Assembly: GCA_900759045.1 (NCBI GenBank)
Contig: CAAETU010000070.1
Location: forward strand, 1-41,939
DNA length: 41,939 bases
Origin: an uncultured Collinsella sp.
GTDB taxonomy: Bacteria > Actinomycetota > Coriobacteriia > Coriobacteriales > Coriobacteriaceae
Direction: 5' to 3'
Numbering within the stretch: the first letter of the stretch is position 1; every line of letters starts with the position of its first letter. A model generated the notes under the pieces. That model was given only the letters and a program-made list of their open reading frames with translations. It was not told the origin of the DNA and searched no databases. Of this stretch, positions 34,642 to 41,939 are shown piece after piece. A program made the position numbers and the translations under genes.

Positions 34642-35673
34642 ATGGCCATGGAATTCAAACGCAGGCTGCCGATCCCCATGGAGATCCGCGAGGAAATGCC
34701 GCTTTCTGCCGAGCTTACCGCCAAAAAGCAGGCATTTGACGCCGAGGTCGCCAAAGTCTTTACCGGCGAGGACGCACGCAAGGTGCTCATCATCGGCCCG
34801 TGCTCTGCCGACCGCGAGGATTCGGTGCTTGAGTACATGAACCGACTGGCCAAGACCGCCGAAGAGGTCAAGGACAAGCTCATCATCATTCCGCGCGTCT
34901 ACACCAACAAGCCGCGCACCAAGGGCACCGGCTACAAGGGCCTGCTGCACAACCCCAACCCCGAGGCTCCCGACGACCTGCTCGAGGGCGTCAAGGCCAT
35001 CCGCCATATGCACCTGCGCGTTATTAAGGAAACGGGCTTCTTCACCGCCGACGAGATGCTCTATCCGTCCAACTACCAGTACCTCGTTGACCTGCTGAGC
35101 TATGTTGCCGTGGGTGCGCGTTCGGTCGAAAACCAGGAGCATCGCCTGGTGTCGAGCGGCATTTCGGTACCCGTCGGCATGAAGAATCCCACTGCCGGCT
35201 CTACCACCGTTATGCTCAACTCCATTTACGCCGCGCAGGCGCACCAGAGCTTCATCTTCCGCAACTGGGAGGTCGAGTGTGACGGCAACCCGCTCGCGCA
35301 CGCCGTCATGCGTGGCTACATCGGTCTCGATGGGCGCACCTACCCCAACTACCACTACGAGCACCTCGAGCGCCTGGCCGAGCGCTATACCGAGCACGCC
35401 GGCTATGCCAATCCGGCAGCGGTCATCGACTGCAACCACGACAACTCGGGTAAGCGTCCGCTGGAGCAGTACCGCATTTGCAAGGAGGTGCTCGACAGCT
35501 GCCGCCGCAACGAGTCCATCTCCAAGCTGGTCAAGGGCTTTATGATCGAGTCTTACCTGGAGGACGGCAACCAGCCGGTCGACGGCGGCGTCTTTGGTAA
35601 ATCGATCACCGACCCGTGCCTGGGCTGGGAAAAGACCGACTACCTCATCCACGAGATCGCGGAGCGGGTGTAG
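34642..35673 (+). CDS. aroF: 3-deoxy-7-phosphoheptulonate synthase (class I, AroF/G/H type)
   Basis: First enzyme of the shikimate pathway, joining phosphoenolpyruvate and erythrose-4-phosphate. The 343-residue protein has the family landmarks LIIGPCSADRE (about 49-59), PRVYTNKPRTKGTGYKGLLHNP (PEP and metal-site Cys/Arg regions), GARSVENQEHR, VGMKNPTAGS, IDCNHDNSGKRP and MIESYLEDGNQ. This is the type I-alpha enzyme, usually feedback-inhibited by an aromatic amino acid; which one cannot be told. ATG 34642 follows AGGAGG. The leader of more than 200 nt carries a repeat hairpin but no recognisable T-box or leader peptide. No other aromatic pathway gene is adjacent. Confidence 0.95.
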   Translation: MAMEFKRRLPIPMEIREEMPLSAELTAKKQAFDAEVAKVFTGEDARKVLIIGPCSADREDSVLEYMNRLAKTAEEVKDKLIIIPRVYTNKPRTKGTGYKGLLHNPNPEAPDDLLEGVKAIRHMHLRVIKETGFFTADEMLYPSNYQYLVDLLSYVAVGARSVENQEHRLVSSGISVPVGMKNPTAGSTTVMLNSIYAAQAHQSFIFRNWEVECDGNPLAHAVMRGYIGLDGRTYPNYHYEHLERLAERYTEHAGYANPAAVIDCNHDNSGKRPLEQYRICKEVLDSCRRNESISKLVKGFMIESYLEDGNQPVDGGVFGKSITDPCLGWEKTDYLIHEIAERV

Positions 35674-35702
35674 GTTACGGCGTTTTACCAAACGCCGTAA
35701 CC
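35673..35702 (+). repeat. 13-bp hairpin abutting the aroF stop codon
   Basis: GGTTACGGCGTTT (35673-35685), TACC loop, AAACGCCGTAACC (35690-35702). The stem begins with the last base of the TAG stop. There is no U-run, so it is probably a 3' stabiliser or part of a Rho-dependent end. Confidence 0.7.
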
Positions 35703-35717
35703 GGCCGACGCTGCGCT

Positions 35718-35810
35718 GGTCGCATTTGGACAATCTGACGTTCAACTTCAAGGGCGCGACCAGGAGGTCAGCGCCCTTTCGTTTCACGTCACCTTGTCTC
35801 AAATGCGACC
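35718..35810. repeat. Nested inverted repeat downstream of aroF
   Basis: Outer arms GGTCGCATTTG (35718-35728) and CAAATGCGACC (35800-35810) pair perfectly. Inside, TGACGT pairs with ACGTCA, and AAGGGCGC with GCGCCCTT. It has the same two-tier architecture as the asd/thrB elements but lacks their conserved GTCCTCG and CTGCGGA blocks. Confidence 0.6.
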
Positions 35811-35857
35811 CGCTCGCTGTCCGTCCTCTACCTGCGGCGTTGTCTTGCTCCGGATGC

Positions 35858-35939
35858 GGCAGTTAGGGACGCTCCTTTTCTGCCGGCAGTTTGGGACACT
35901 CCTTGGGTAGTCGTTTAAGAACGTCCCCAACGACTACCC
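35858..35939 (+). repeat. Direct repeats followed by a TAA..GTCCC hairpin
   Basis: GGCAGTTAGGGACGCTCCTT (35858-35877) is repeated with two changes at 35885-35904. Immediately after, GGGTAGTCGTT (35905-35915) pairs perfectly with AACGACTACCC (35929-35939), loop TAAGAACGTCCCC, the fourth copy of that loop in the window. Confidence 0.65.
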
Positions 35940-35983
35940 GGGGGAGCTGCCTTCCCTCGCGGCGGTTTTCTAGCAGAAGAAAC

Positions 35984-36104
35984 CAAGTGAGTAGGCTTTT
36001 TGCAGGAGGCCAAGCACGCCCCAAAACGCCACAGCTCTGACCTGCAGTTTTATAGATCATTTGTCGCGATGTGCTCGGCAGGTTCAAAAAAGTCTACTCA
36101 CTTG
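35984..36104. repeat. Large inverted repeat, 19-bp arms
   Basis: CAAGTGAGTAGGCTTTTTG (35984-36002) is complementary, with one mismatch and a one-base slip, to the arm ending CTACTCACTTG at 36104. About 80 nt without coding potential lie between. The GAGTAGGCTTT end is shared with the inverted repeat at 29225. Confidence 0.6.
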
Positions 36105-36135
36105 TATCTGAGACGCACCAGGTAGGCAAAAACCA

Positions 36136-36165
36136 CCGCGAAAGGGCCCCTGGTCCCTTCGCGGC
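36136..36165 (-). terminator. Rho-independent terminator of the BceAB-like operon
   Basis: CCGCGAAAGGG (36137-36147) pairs with CCCTTCGCGG (36156-36165) with one bulged A. On the minus strand it is followed by TGGTTTTTGCC. It lies 40 nt after the permease stop at 36206. Confidence 0.8.
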
Positions 36166-36205
36166 GGTCATACGCCTCTAATTTTGCGACGGTTTTGCCC
36201 GCTTG

Positions 36206-38443
36206 TTACTCGCTGTAGCGGGTAGCGATGGCGGCTCGCACCATGCCGGTGCTCATGAGATAGGTCACCAGGAAGTAGCCACCGTATGCTGCCAGGAAGA
36301 TTGCACAGGTGAGGCCCACGGTGCCGCCGATGCTCATAGCTCCGAACGTGCTCACCAGCTCGATGATCACCTTAAGTGCCACAAAGGAGTGCGCCAGGCC
36401 CACTGCCAGCGGGAACAGGAAGAATACCGCTTGCTGCGCCATCACCGAATGGCGAATCTGGCGGTCGTCGCAGCCGATCTGTGCCAGCACACGATAGCTG
36501 CGGCTGCCGTCGGCCACGTTGGAGAGTTGCTGGATCGACAGAATCGCCGCGCATGCAACGACCAATACAAAGCCGATGTAGATGGCTAGGTAGCTAATAA
36601 GACCGTTCATTTGTGCTGCCTGCGCGTACATCTCGGAGCGTGTGATGAAGGTTCCCCACGACCCCGGCTCCTTGCCGTCAACGAGCAGGTTGTCAAGCAC
36701 AGTGTATTTAATGCTCTCGTCTGCCTCGGTCGTATCCATCCCCTGTTTGTAGTTAACGAGCAGGCTACTGGAATACGGCTGCAGATTAAGTTGGGGCAAC
36801 AGCTCGTCGGCAACGACGACGGTACCCGGATTACTGCCCATCGCCGAGTTGGCGATGGCCGCCGTATCTTCGTCCGACTTATCGGTTGCGGGCTTGAGCG
36901 TATGCCCGCCCAAGGTAAGGGCATGGCCGCCAGCCATATACTTGGTGTACAGGTCGACCAGCTCGCCGCCCATATCACACGTGAGCAGATACTGGTCGCG
37001 GCCAATGCTCACCGGCTCCTCGCCCATCATCTGGCGCAGTTTGTTGTACTGGCTCGCCGGCGTCACAAACAGACCCATCGCATCGGCATTGCTACCCCCG
37101 AGCGCCTTGGGAAGCTTTTCGCCCATGATCTTGCACATCTCACTTGGGGTCACCGAAGGATCCGAACCGCCAAACGGGTAACTCAGATACGAATCGATCT
37201 GCACATGCTCACCGGCAACATCGGCGATATTGACCTTCTTGTCGGTCTCGTCGTTGTTGTCCGCCGACTTGCCCTTAATACCGTCTGCAACGTTATCGGG
37301 GTCGATACGATCGCCGTGCCATGCGGAGTACAAATCGACCGTTGTATCAGCCAGCACCATGCGATCGGCCTCAGACGGATTGACATACTCTTTGTAGTAG
37401 TCGAGCGTATCGGGCGTGTAGTAGACATACGTCTGCGACATGTCCGCCGGATTATAGCGCTCCAGGTTCTCGTTCATCACATTGGCAATCGACATACCGC
37501 ACGTCACCGAGGTGATGGCCAAAAACAGGAGCATCGCGATGACGCCCATCGAAAAGCACACCGTGTTGACCTTGGCCGCAAGCTGGCGCACGGTAAACAT
37601 ATTGAGGCCGCGCCAATACACGCCGCGCAGGCTCTGCAGCAGCTTAATGAGCATGCCCGAGAGTCCCCAGAACAGGGCAAAGGTGCCCACGGTAACCATA
37701 GCGGTCGTAATGCCAAACTGGTTCATGGCCTCTTGCAGCTTGCTGTCCGTCGCGGTTAGCGGGAACCCATCACGTAGCAGACGGTAATAGGCCACGCCCA
37801 CAAGCACCACGCCCACAGCAAAGATGGCAATCGCGATCCAGGGGTTGCGTGTCTTGATGCTCTCGTTGCGACGCTCGGCACCCATAAGCTCGATGAGTTT
37901 GGTACGACGCACGGCGCGAAGGTTCAGCAGTAGCGTGAGCACAAACATTACAAGCATGCAGGCAAGGGTCAGACTGAACGCATGCACCGAGAAAAAGAAG
38001 TGGAAATTGGCGATCTGTGTCTTAAAAAGCGAGGCCGTAAAGAACGTCATGAGCTGGGAGAGTCCCACACCCAGCACAATGCCGGCGACAAAGGCCACGA
38101 CCGAGACGATCACGGTCTCGAGCGCCATGATCGTGGCGACGCGCCCACGCCCCATGCCGAGCACCTGATACAGGCCAAACTCCTTTTTGCGGCGTTTCAT
38201 GATGAAGTTATTGGCATACACCATCAAAAAGGCCATGACACCGGCCAAAAAGTACGTCAGGTTGCCGAGCATGCTGCCCATTACCTGCGCCAAGCCCTTT
38301 TCATCGATGCCGGCGATGTCGACCTGCATCGAGATGGTGTTAAAGGCATAGAAGACCGTGACGCCCAGGGTGAGCGTCAAAAGGTAGACGAGGTAGTCGC
38401 GGCCGGCGCGGCGGACGTTACCCCAAGCGAGTTTACAGAGCAT
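36206..38443 (-). CDS. BceB-like FtsX-family ABC permease
   Basis: Permease of 745 residues resembling BceB/VraG peptide-detoxification transporters. An N-terminal helix (LVYLLTLTLGVTVFYAF) and the RRKKEFGLYQVLGMGRG loop, typical of the FtsX domain, come first. More helices follow, then a large extracytoplasmic domain (about 300-590) and three closing helices, e.g. LAIYIGFVLVVACAAILS. Such pairs sense and remove bacitracin-like or cationic peptides, normally with a neighbouring two-component system; none is adjacent here. The ATG at 38443 is within the ATPase gene's end (11-nt overlap) and has GAGGG upstream; a GTG at 38455 is less likely. Substrate unproven. Confidence 0.9.
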   Translation of the reverse strand: MLCKLAWGNVRRAGRDYLVYLLTLTLGVTVFYAFNTISMQVDIAGIDEKGLAQVMGSMLGNLTYFLAGVMAFLMVYANNFIMKRRKKEFGLYQVLGMGRGRVATIMALETVIVSVVAFVAGIVLGVGLSQLMTFFTASLFKTQIANFHFFFSVHAFSLTLACMLVMFVLTLLLNLRAVRRTKLIELMGAERRNESIKTRNPWIAIAIFAVGVVLVGVAYYRLLRDGFPLTATDSKLQEAMNQFGITTAMVTVGTFALFWGLSGMLIKLLQSLRGVYWRGLNMFTVRQLAAKVNTVCFSMGVIAMLLFLAITSVTCGMSIANVMNENLERYNPADMSQTYVYYTPDTLDYYKEYVNPSEADRMVLADTTVDLYSAWHGDRIDPDNVADGIKGKSADNNDETDKKVNIADVAGEHVQIDSYLSYPFGGSDPSVTPSEMCKIMGEKLPKALGGSNADAMGLFVTPASQYNKLRQMMGEEPVSIGRDQYLLTCDMGGELVDLYTKYMAGGHALTLGGHTLKPATDKSDEDTAAIANSAMGSNPGTVVVADELLPQLNLQPYSSSLLVNYKQGMDTTEADESIKYTVLDNLLVDGKEPGSWGTFITRSEMYAQAAQMNGLISYLAIYIGFVLVVACAAILSIQQLSNVADGSRSYRVLAQIGCDDRQIRHSVMAQQAVFFLFPLAVGLAHSFVALKVIIELVSTFGAMSIGGTVGLTCAIFLAAYGGYFLVTYLMSTGMVRAAIATRYSE

Positions 38444-39218
38444 CGGAGCCCTCACCGCCCATCATGGCAACGACCTCCATAATGCGGTCGAAGAACTCTC
38501 GGCGGTCGGTATCGCCGCGGCGCAGCTCGGTGAAGATCTTGCCGTCGCGAATAAACAGCACACGGCTCGTGTAGCTGGCGGCAAAGCTGTCGTGCGTGAC
38601 CATGAGCACCGTGGCGCGCAGGCGGCGGTTAAGGGCCTCCAGGCTCTCGAGCAGCAGGCGAGCGCTCTTGGAATCGAGGGCGCCGGTGGGCTCGTCGGCC
38701 ATGATCATGGTGGGGTCGGTGACGAGCGCGCGAGCCGCGGCAACGCGCTGCTGCTGACCGCCGGACATCTGGTAGGGATACTTGTCGAGCACCTGACTGA
38801 TGGACAGGCGCGCTGCCACATCCTGCACGCGGGTCGAGATCTCTGCCGAGTTTGTACGGGCGATGGTGAGCGGCAGGGCGATGTTCTCGCGTGCCGTGAG
38901 CGTGTCGAGCAGGTTGGAGTCCTGGAAGATAAAGCCGAGCTCCTCGCGGCGGAACTGCGAAAGCTTGGCCTGCTTCATGCGCGTAACGTCCTGCCCGTTG
39001 ATGCGAATGGTGCCGCTCGTAGCGCTATCGATGGTCGACACGCAGTTGAGCAGGGTCGACTTGCCCGAGCCCGAAGCGCCCATGATGCCAACAAATTCGC
39101 CGCGGTTGACGGTAAAGCTGACGTCGTTGAGCGCACGTGTCACGTTGCCCAGCGCTCCATATACCTTTTCGAGATGCGCGACCTCCAGTACCGGGGTCGC
39201 CATGTGCGTGGTTTGCAT
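38433..39218 (-). CDS. BceA-like ABC transporter ATP-binding protein
   Basis: ATPase of 261 residues. Walker A is GASGSGKST (about 46-54), the Q-loop GFIFQDSNLLDTL, the signature MSGGQQQR, and Walker B MIMADEPTGALDSKS with Glu intact. The H-loop is MVTHDS. Sequence style (LEKVYGALGNVTRALNDVSF; LNCVSTIDSATSGTI) matches the BceA group. ATG 39218 follows AAAGGACTC. The stop overlaps the permease start, so the two are coupled. It is divergent from the Nudix-Vsr gene with a 148-bp intergenic region that holds a small CCTTAC/GTAAGG palindrome (39302-39319). Confidence 0.95.
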   Translation of the reverse strand: MQTTHMATPVLEVAHLEKVYGALGNVTRALNDVSFTVNRGEFVGIMGASGSGKSTLLNCVSTIDSATSGTIRINGQDVTRMKQAKLSQFRREELGFIFQDSNLLDTLTARENIALPLTIARTNSAEISTRVQDVAARLSISQVLDKYPYQMSGGQQQRVAAARALVTDPTMIMADEPTGALDSKSARLLLESLEALNRRLRATVLMVTHDSFAASYTSRVLFIRDGKIFTELRRGDTDRREFFDRIMEVVAMMGGEGSDAL

Positions 39219-39366
39219 ACCGAGTCCTTTCTTGCGATTAGTCTACGGCATCTATAGTCGCAAGAAGACGAGTCGGCTACCATCGATATGGCTTACGCTT
39301 GCCTTACCGTTGTGTAAGGTACGGATAGCTACCCTGCCACGTGTTGATGTTGAGAGAGGACTCCTG

Positions 39367-40353
39367 TTGAAGACTGTTCATGTTGCCGCTGGGATCATTC
39401 GCAAGGAAGGATCCGATGAGTTACTTGCCGTGCAGCGCGGCTATGGCAACATGCAGGGACTTTGGGAGTTCCCCGGTGGCAAGCTCATGCGCGGCGAGAC
39501 ACCCGAAGACGCCGTGCGACGCGAGCTTATGGAAGAGCTGCAGGTAAAAGTCACCAACCTGCGCGATTTCTATACCGTTGAGTACGACTACCCCGATTTT
39601 CATCTCTCGATGGAGTGCTACTACTGCTCGCTCGCCGATGAATCCGATGAACCCCAGAAGCACGACCGCCAGCTCGATATCCGTTGGATTCCGCGTACCT
39701 CGCTTGCCACCGTTGAGTGGATGCCCGCCGACAAGGGGCTTATTGATGCCCTGATTGAGCTGAAGGAAGACCGGCTCGAGGCAAGCTCCGCCGATGACGC
39801 CGCACCCAACACAGCCGACAAACCCGCCACCAAGCCCAAGCGCGCACCTAAGCGCCGTAGCAAAAAGCGCCCCAAACCAGGTCTGCTGGACGGCATCGAT
39901 ACCTCGGACCTCTCCGCTGACGAGCGCGAACTGGTGCGCCGTCGCGCCGCCATCAAAAAGTCCATGAAGGGCAACAAGCGCGCCAACACAAAGCCCGAGC
40001 TGCTCGTTCGCCAGCGCCTGCGCGCCGCGGGCCTTACGGGCTATCGCTTGGAATGGAAGGTTCCCGGCAAACCCGACATCGCCTTTCCCGGGCGCAAGAT
40101 CGCCATCTTCGTCAACGGTTGTTTTTGGCATCGCTGCCCCAAATGCAACCCTAGCCAGCCCAAGCGCAACGTTGAGTTTTGGGAGGCAAAGTTCCGTCGC
40201 AACGTCGAGCGCGACCGCGCTGCCGTGGCAGCACTCACTCAAATGGGCTGGACGCCCATAACCATCTGGGAATGCGAACTCAAAAAAGACCGCATCGACG
40301 CCACGATGGAAAAGGTCATCGAGCAGGTGCGCGCCGCAGAGGCGCAGCGCTAA
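39367..40353 (+). CDS. Nudix hydrolase fused to a Vsr-type mismatch endonuclease
   Basis: Two-domain protein of 328 residues. Residues 1-133 are a MutT-like Nudix domain with box GKLMRGE..REL.EEL (Gly38, Glu44, Arg52, Glu53, Glu56, Glu57); the last box glycine is Gln59. MutT proteins hydrolyse oxidised nucleoside triphosphates. Residues about 135-200 are a Lys/Arg/Pro-rich linker (KPKRAPKRRSKKRPKPG). Residues about 203-320 match very-short-patch repair endonuclease: ANTKPELLVRQRLRAAG, PGKPDIAFP with catalytic-type Asp237, VNGCFWHRCPKC (Cys252, His255, Cys257/260) and IWECEL (Cys302), the likely zinc ligands. Vsr nicks T:G mismatches left by 5-methylcytosine deamination, but no DNA cytosine methyltransferase is nearby. 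TTG 39367 was chosen because AGAGGA precedes it by 6 nt and MKTVHVAAGII is a normal Nudix start. Confidence 0.88.
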   Translation: MKTVHVAAGIIRKEGSDELLAVQRGYGNMQGLWEFPGGKLMRGETPEDAVRRELMEELQVKVTNLRDFYTVEYDYPDFHLSMECYYCSLADESDEPQKHDRQLDIRWIPRTSLATVEWMPADKGLIDALIELKEDRLEASSADDAAPNTADKPATKPKRAPKRRSKKRPKPGLLDGIDTSDLSADERELVRRRAAIKKSMKGNKRANTKPELLVRQRLRAAGLTGYRLEWKVPGKPDIAFPGRKIAIFVNGCFWHRCPKCNPSQPKRNVEFWEAKFRRNVERDRAAVAALTQMGWTPITIWECELKKDRIDATMEKVIEQVRAAEAQR

Positions 40354-40607
40354 CAGCGAGCATTCACACGCCCCACACAGGCGAACCACATCCACGTCAC
40401 AAACCTTAGAAAGCCCTTAAGCTCAAAACCTTTCAAGAGTGTTACTCGATAGCTTTTACCTGCGGTTTCATCGCAACGTCAAACCTCATTAAGCCTTTCT
40501 TTAGCACTTCCTTATCTGCACCCGCGGCATAATGTAGCCAGCGCACGGGACCTAGCAGCACGCCCCGTGTGCAACCTTTTGGTGGACATCGAGGAGGCCG
40601 CATAAGC

Positions 40608-40817
40608 ATGCATTCTTCCAATGACGCAGCACAGCAGCCATCCCTAAAACATGCAGACCTTTTCTCCTTCCCCCCGACACAGAGAGACGGCCTCCTCGAC
40701 TCCCCCACCACAAAAGCCAAACGTTCTGCAGACCAACACCTCAACCTGCAGACATCCTTCGAAAAACTCCAGGCCTCACTAGACCAGGCATTCCCCAACC
40801 AAGCCCGGGCATACTAG
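40608..40817 (+). CDS. Small hypothetical protein
   Basis: A frame of 69 codons from ATG 40608, with GAGGAGG 10 nt upstream, encodes a hydrophilic peptide rich in Ser, Gln, Asp and Lys. The C-terminal part (HLNLQTSFEKLQASLDQAFP) is probably helical. No family recognised. The ribosome site is the main support; the adenine/cytosine-rich composition differs from neighbours. The 250 nt upstream (40354-40607) contain a possible -10 CATAAT near 40527 but nothing else I can name. Confidence 0.4.
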   Translation: MHSSNDAAQQPSLKHADLFSFPPTQRDGLLDSPTTKAKRSADQHLNLQTSFEKLQASLDQAFPNQARAY

Positions 40818-40900
40818 CCCCTCATCAACAAAGCGCCCCTCGCGCCCCATCTCTTCAGACCTAACGCCACAAGGGCGACGACCTCGAGTAGATCAACCTG

Positions 40901-41024
40901 GGAGGGACGAGGGCTTAGTTCCCCAATCTTTCCGCAGGGGGGCAAAAAGCCTCGCCGCACGAAGTGCGCAGCGAGGCTTTTTGCATGCCCGAGGACGATT
41001 GGGGAACTAAGCCCTCGTCCCTCC
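40901..41024 (-). repeat. Two-tier palindromic element (copy F), downstream of fba
   Basis: A perfect 28-bp outer stem (40901-40928 with 40997-41024) holds, in fba sense, GTCCTCG, GGC, ATG, a 14-bp inner stem (GCAAAAAGCCTCGC and complement), apical GCGCACTTCGTGCG, CCC and CTGCGGA. The outer arm shares GGGCTTAGTT with copy A. It begins 34 nt after the fba stop. Confidence 0.85.
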
Positions 41025-41058
41025 CCGGGATATGTAGCGAGTCGGAGTACCCTTGCTG

Positions 41059-41916
41059 TTACTCTGCTTTGCCCACAGAGTTGAGGTTGGTCATGCGGAT
41101 CTTAACCAGCTCGGTGATCTCACGCATGCCCTCCTTGGCCGGCTTCTTGGGATCGAAGCAGGCGGGGTTCTCGGCCATGTAGGCCATGAAGCCCTTGGTG
41201 TAGGCCTGACGCAGTTCGGTGGCGTAGTTAACCTTGCAGATGCCGTTCTTCACAGCCTCGGCAACCTGCTCATCGGGCACACCGGAAGTGCCGTGCAGAA
41301 CCAGCGGCACGTCGACGGCGTCGCGGATGGCCTTGACCACGGACTGCTCGATGTGCGGATCGCTCGTGTACACACCGTGGCTGGTGCCAACGCCAATAGC
41401 GAGAGAGGTGCAGCCGGTGCGCTCGACGAACTCCTTGGCCTCGGCCGGATCGGTGTAGGGGCTTTCGCCCTCAACCGCGGGACCGTCGTCCTCCTTGCCG
41501 CCAACCTTGCCGAGCTCAGCCTCGACGGGCACACCCATGGCGCGGCCAGCGTCGGCGACGGACTTGGTCAGGGCGATGTTATCCTCGAAGGACTCGTGCG
41601 AGCCGTCGATCATGACGGAGGTGTAGCCCGTGCGGAAAGCCTGCATGCAGCGGTCATAGCCATCGCCGTGATCGAGGTGCAGGGCGACGGGCACAGAAGC
41701 GCGCTCGGCGGCAGCCTTGACCATGCCGTAGAAGTAGTCCAGACCAGCGGTCTTGATGGTGCCCGGGGTGGTCTGCATGATGACGGGGGACTTGGTCTCC
41801 TCGGCAGCGGCCAGAACGGCCATAACAAACTCGAGGTTCTCGACGTTGAACGCGCCGACGGCGTAGTGGCCGGCCTGAGCGTCCTTGAGCATCTTTTCGG
41901 TGGTAACAAGTGCCAT
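41059..41916 (-). CDS. fba: Class II fructose-bisphosphate aldolase
   Basis: Zinc-dependent glycolytic aldolase of 285 residues. Metal-binding and catalytic region VALHLDHGDGYDRC (His80, Asp82, His83). Further metal-site His residues lie in GVGTSHGVY and VLHGTSGVPD, and the phosphate-binding stretch is ICKVNYATELR. Length fits the Gram-positive FbaA/GatY/KbaY group, so tagatose-bisphosphate aldolase activity cannot be excluded. ATG 41916 is preceded by GAGAGGAG; only 23 nt upstream are in the window, so the promoter is not visible. Monocistronic as far as can be seen, with the palindromic element F at its 3' end. Confidence 0.94.
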   Translation of the reverse strand: MALVTTEKMLKDAQAGHYAVGAFNVENLEFVMAVLAAAEETKSPVIMQTTPGTIKTAGLDYFYGMVKAAAERASVPVALHLDHGDGYDRCMQAFRTGYTSVMIDGSHESFEDNIALTKSVADAGRAMGVPVEAELGKVGGKEDDGPAVEGESPYTDPAEAKEFVERTGCTSLAIGVGTSHGVYTSDPHIEQSVVKAIRDAVDVPLVLHGTSGVPDEQVAEAVKNGICKVNYATELRQAYTKGFMAYMAENPACFDPKKPAKEGMREITELVKIRMTNLNSVGKAE

Positions 41917-41939
41917 GAGCGTTTGCTCCTCTCCCTCGC

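Noticed and set aside
38800..39366. Extended upstream reading of the Nudix-Vsr frame
   Set aside because: It is antisense to the ABC ATPase; the TTG at 39367 with AGAGGA gives the proper Nudix N-terminus.
40442..40798. 118-codon frame on the minus strand
   Set aside because: No ribosome site, odd composition, and it overlaps a plus-strand frame with a good GAGGAGG site.

Overview
The window is chromosomal DNA of a GC-rich, anaerobic, fermentative Gram-positive. The gene content fits Coriobacteriia, most likely the gut genus Collinsella: an oxygen-sensitive pyruvate formate-lyase with its activase, a PTS-driven sucrose/fructan operon, class II aldolase, DegV, heterodimeric ABC exporters, and numerous palindromic intergenic elements. 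This assignment is an inference from protein style and context, not from a search. No tRNA, rRNA, CRISPR array, transposase or prophage was seen.

Layout. 1-6.7 kb: minus-strand operon of an OmpR-type response regulator, a histidine kinase and an FtsX/MacB-like ABC exporter, preceded by an O6-methylguanine-DNA methyltransferase. 6.7-12.9 kb: aspartate-family amino acid genes, with asd and lysC (minus) divergent from thrC and thrB (plus). 13.1-15.4 kb: a small AT-richer island with a secreted protein, a 34-residue membrane peptide, and a probable toxin-antitoxin pair (DUF3990-like ADP-ribosyltransferase fold plus XRE protein) behind a perfect 20-bp inverted-repeat operator. 15.4-20.2 kb: engB, mtnN, a beta-lactamase-fold serine hydrolase, pflA and degV. 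20.4-26.1 kb: a LacI-controlled sucrose/fructan operon (atypical GH32, PTS EIIBC, canonical GH32 scrB) with a readable promoter embedded in operators. 26.4-28.9 kb: pyruvate formate-lyase in two pieces; the catalytic subunit ends before the glycyl-radical domain, which is a separate 83-residue gene. 29.4-34.1 kb: a MarR regulator and a two-gene heterodimeric ABC exporter, translationally coupled. 34.1-36.2 kb: a MITE-like element, DAHP synthase and a cluster of different inverted repeats. 36.2-39.2 kb: a BceAB-like ABC transporter. 39.4-40.4 kb: a Nudix hydrolase fused to a Vsr-type mismatch endonuclease. 41.1-41.9 kb: class II fructose-bisphosphate aldolase.

Strongest observations. (1) The split pyruvate formate-lyase, with the active-site cysteine pair and the radical glycine on different polypeptides. 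(2) A family of two-tier hairpins placed 12-35 nt after the stop codons of asd, thrB, grcA and fba, always in the same polarity. Each has a perfect or near-perfect outer stem of unrelated sequence, conserved GTCCTCG and CTGCGGA segments, a covarying inner stem and a CTTCG-type apical loop. (3) The Nudix-Vsr fusion. (4) A second hairpin family with a conserved TAARNNYGTCCC loop, and a 238-bp MITE-like element with 32-bp terminal inverted repeats. Together these suggest a genome seeded with structured intergenic elements, some of which may act as 3' UTR terminators or processing sites.
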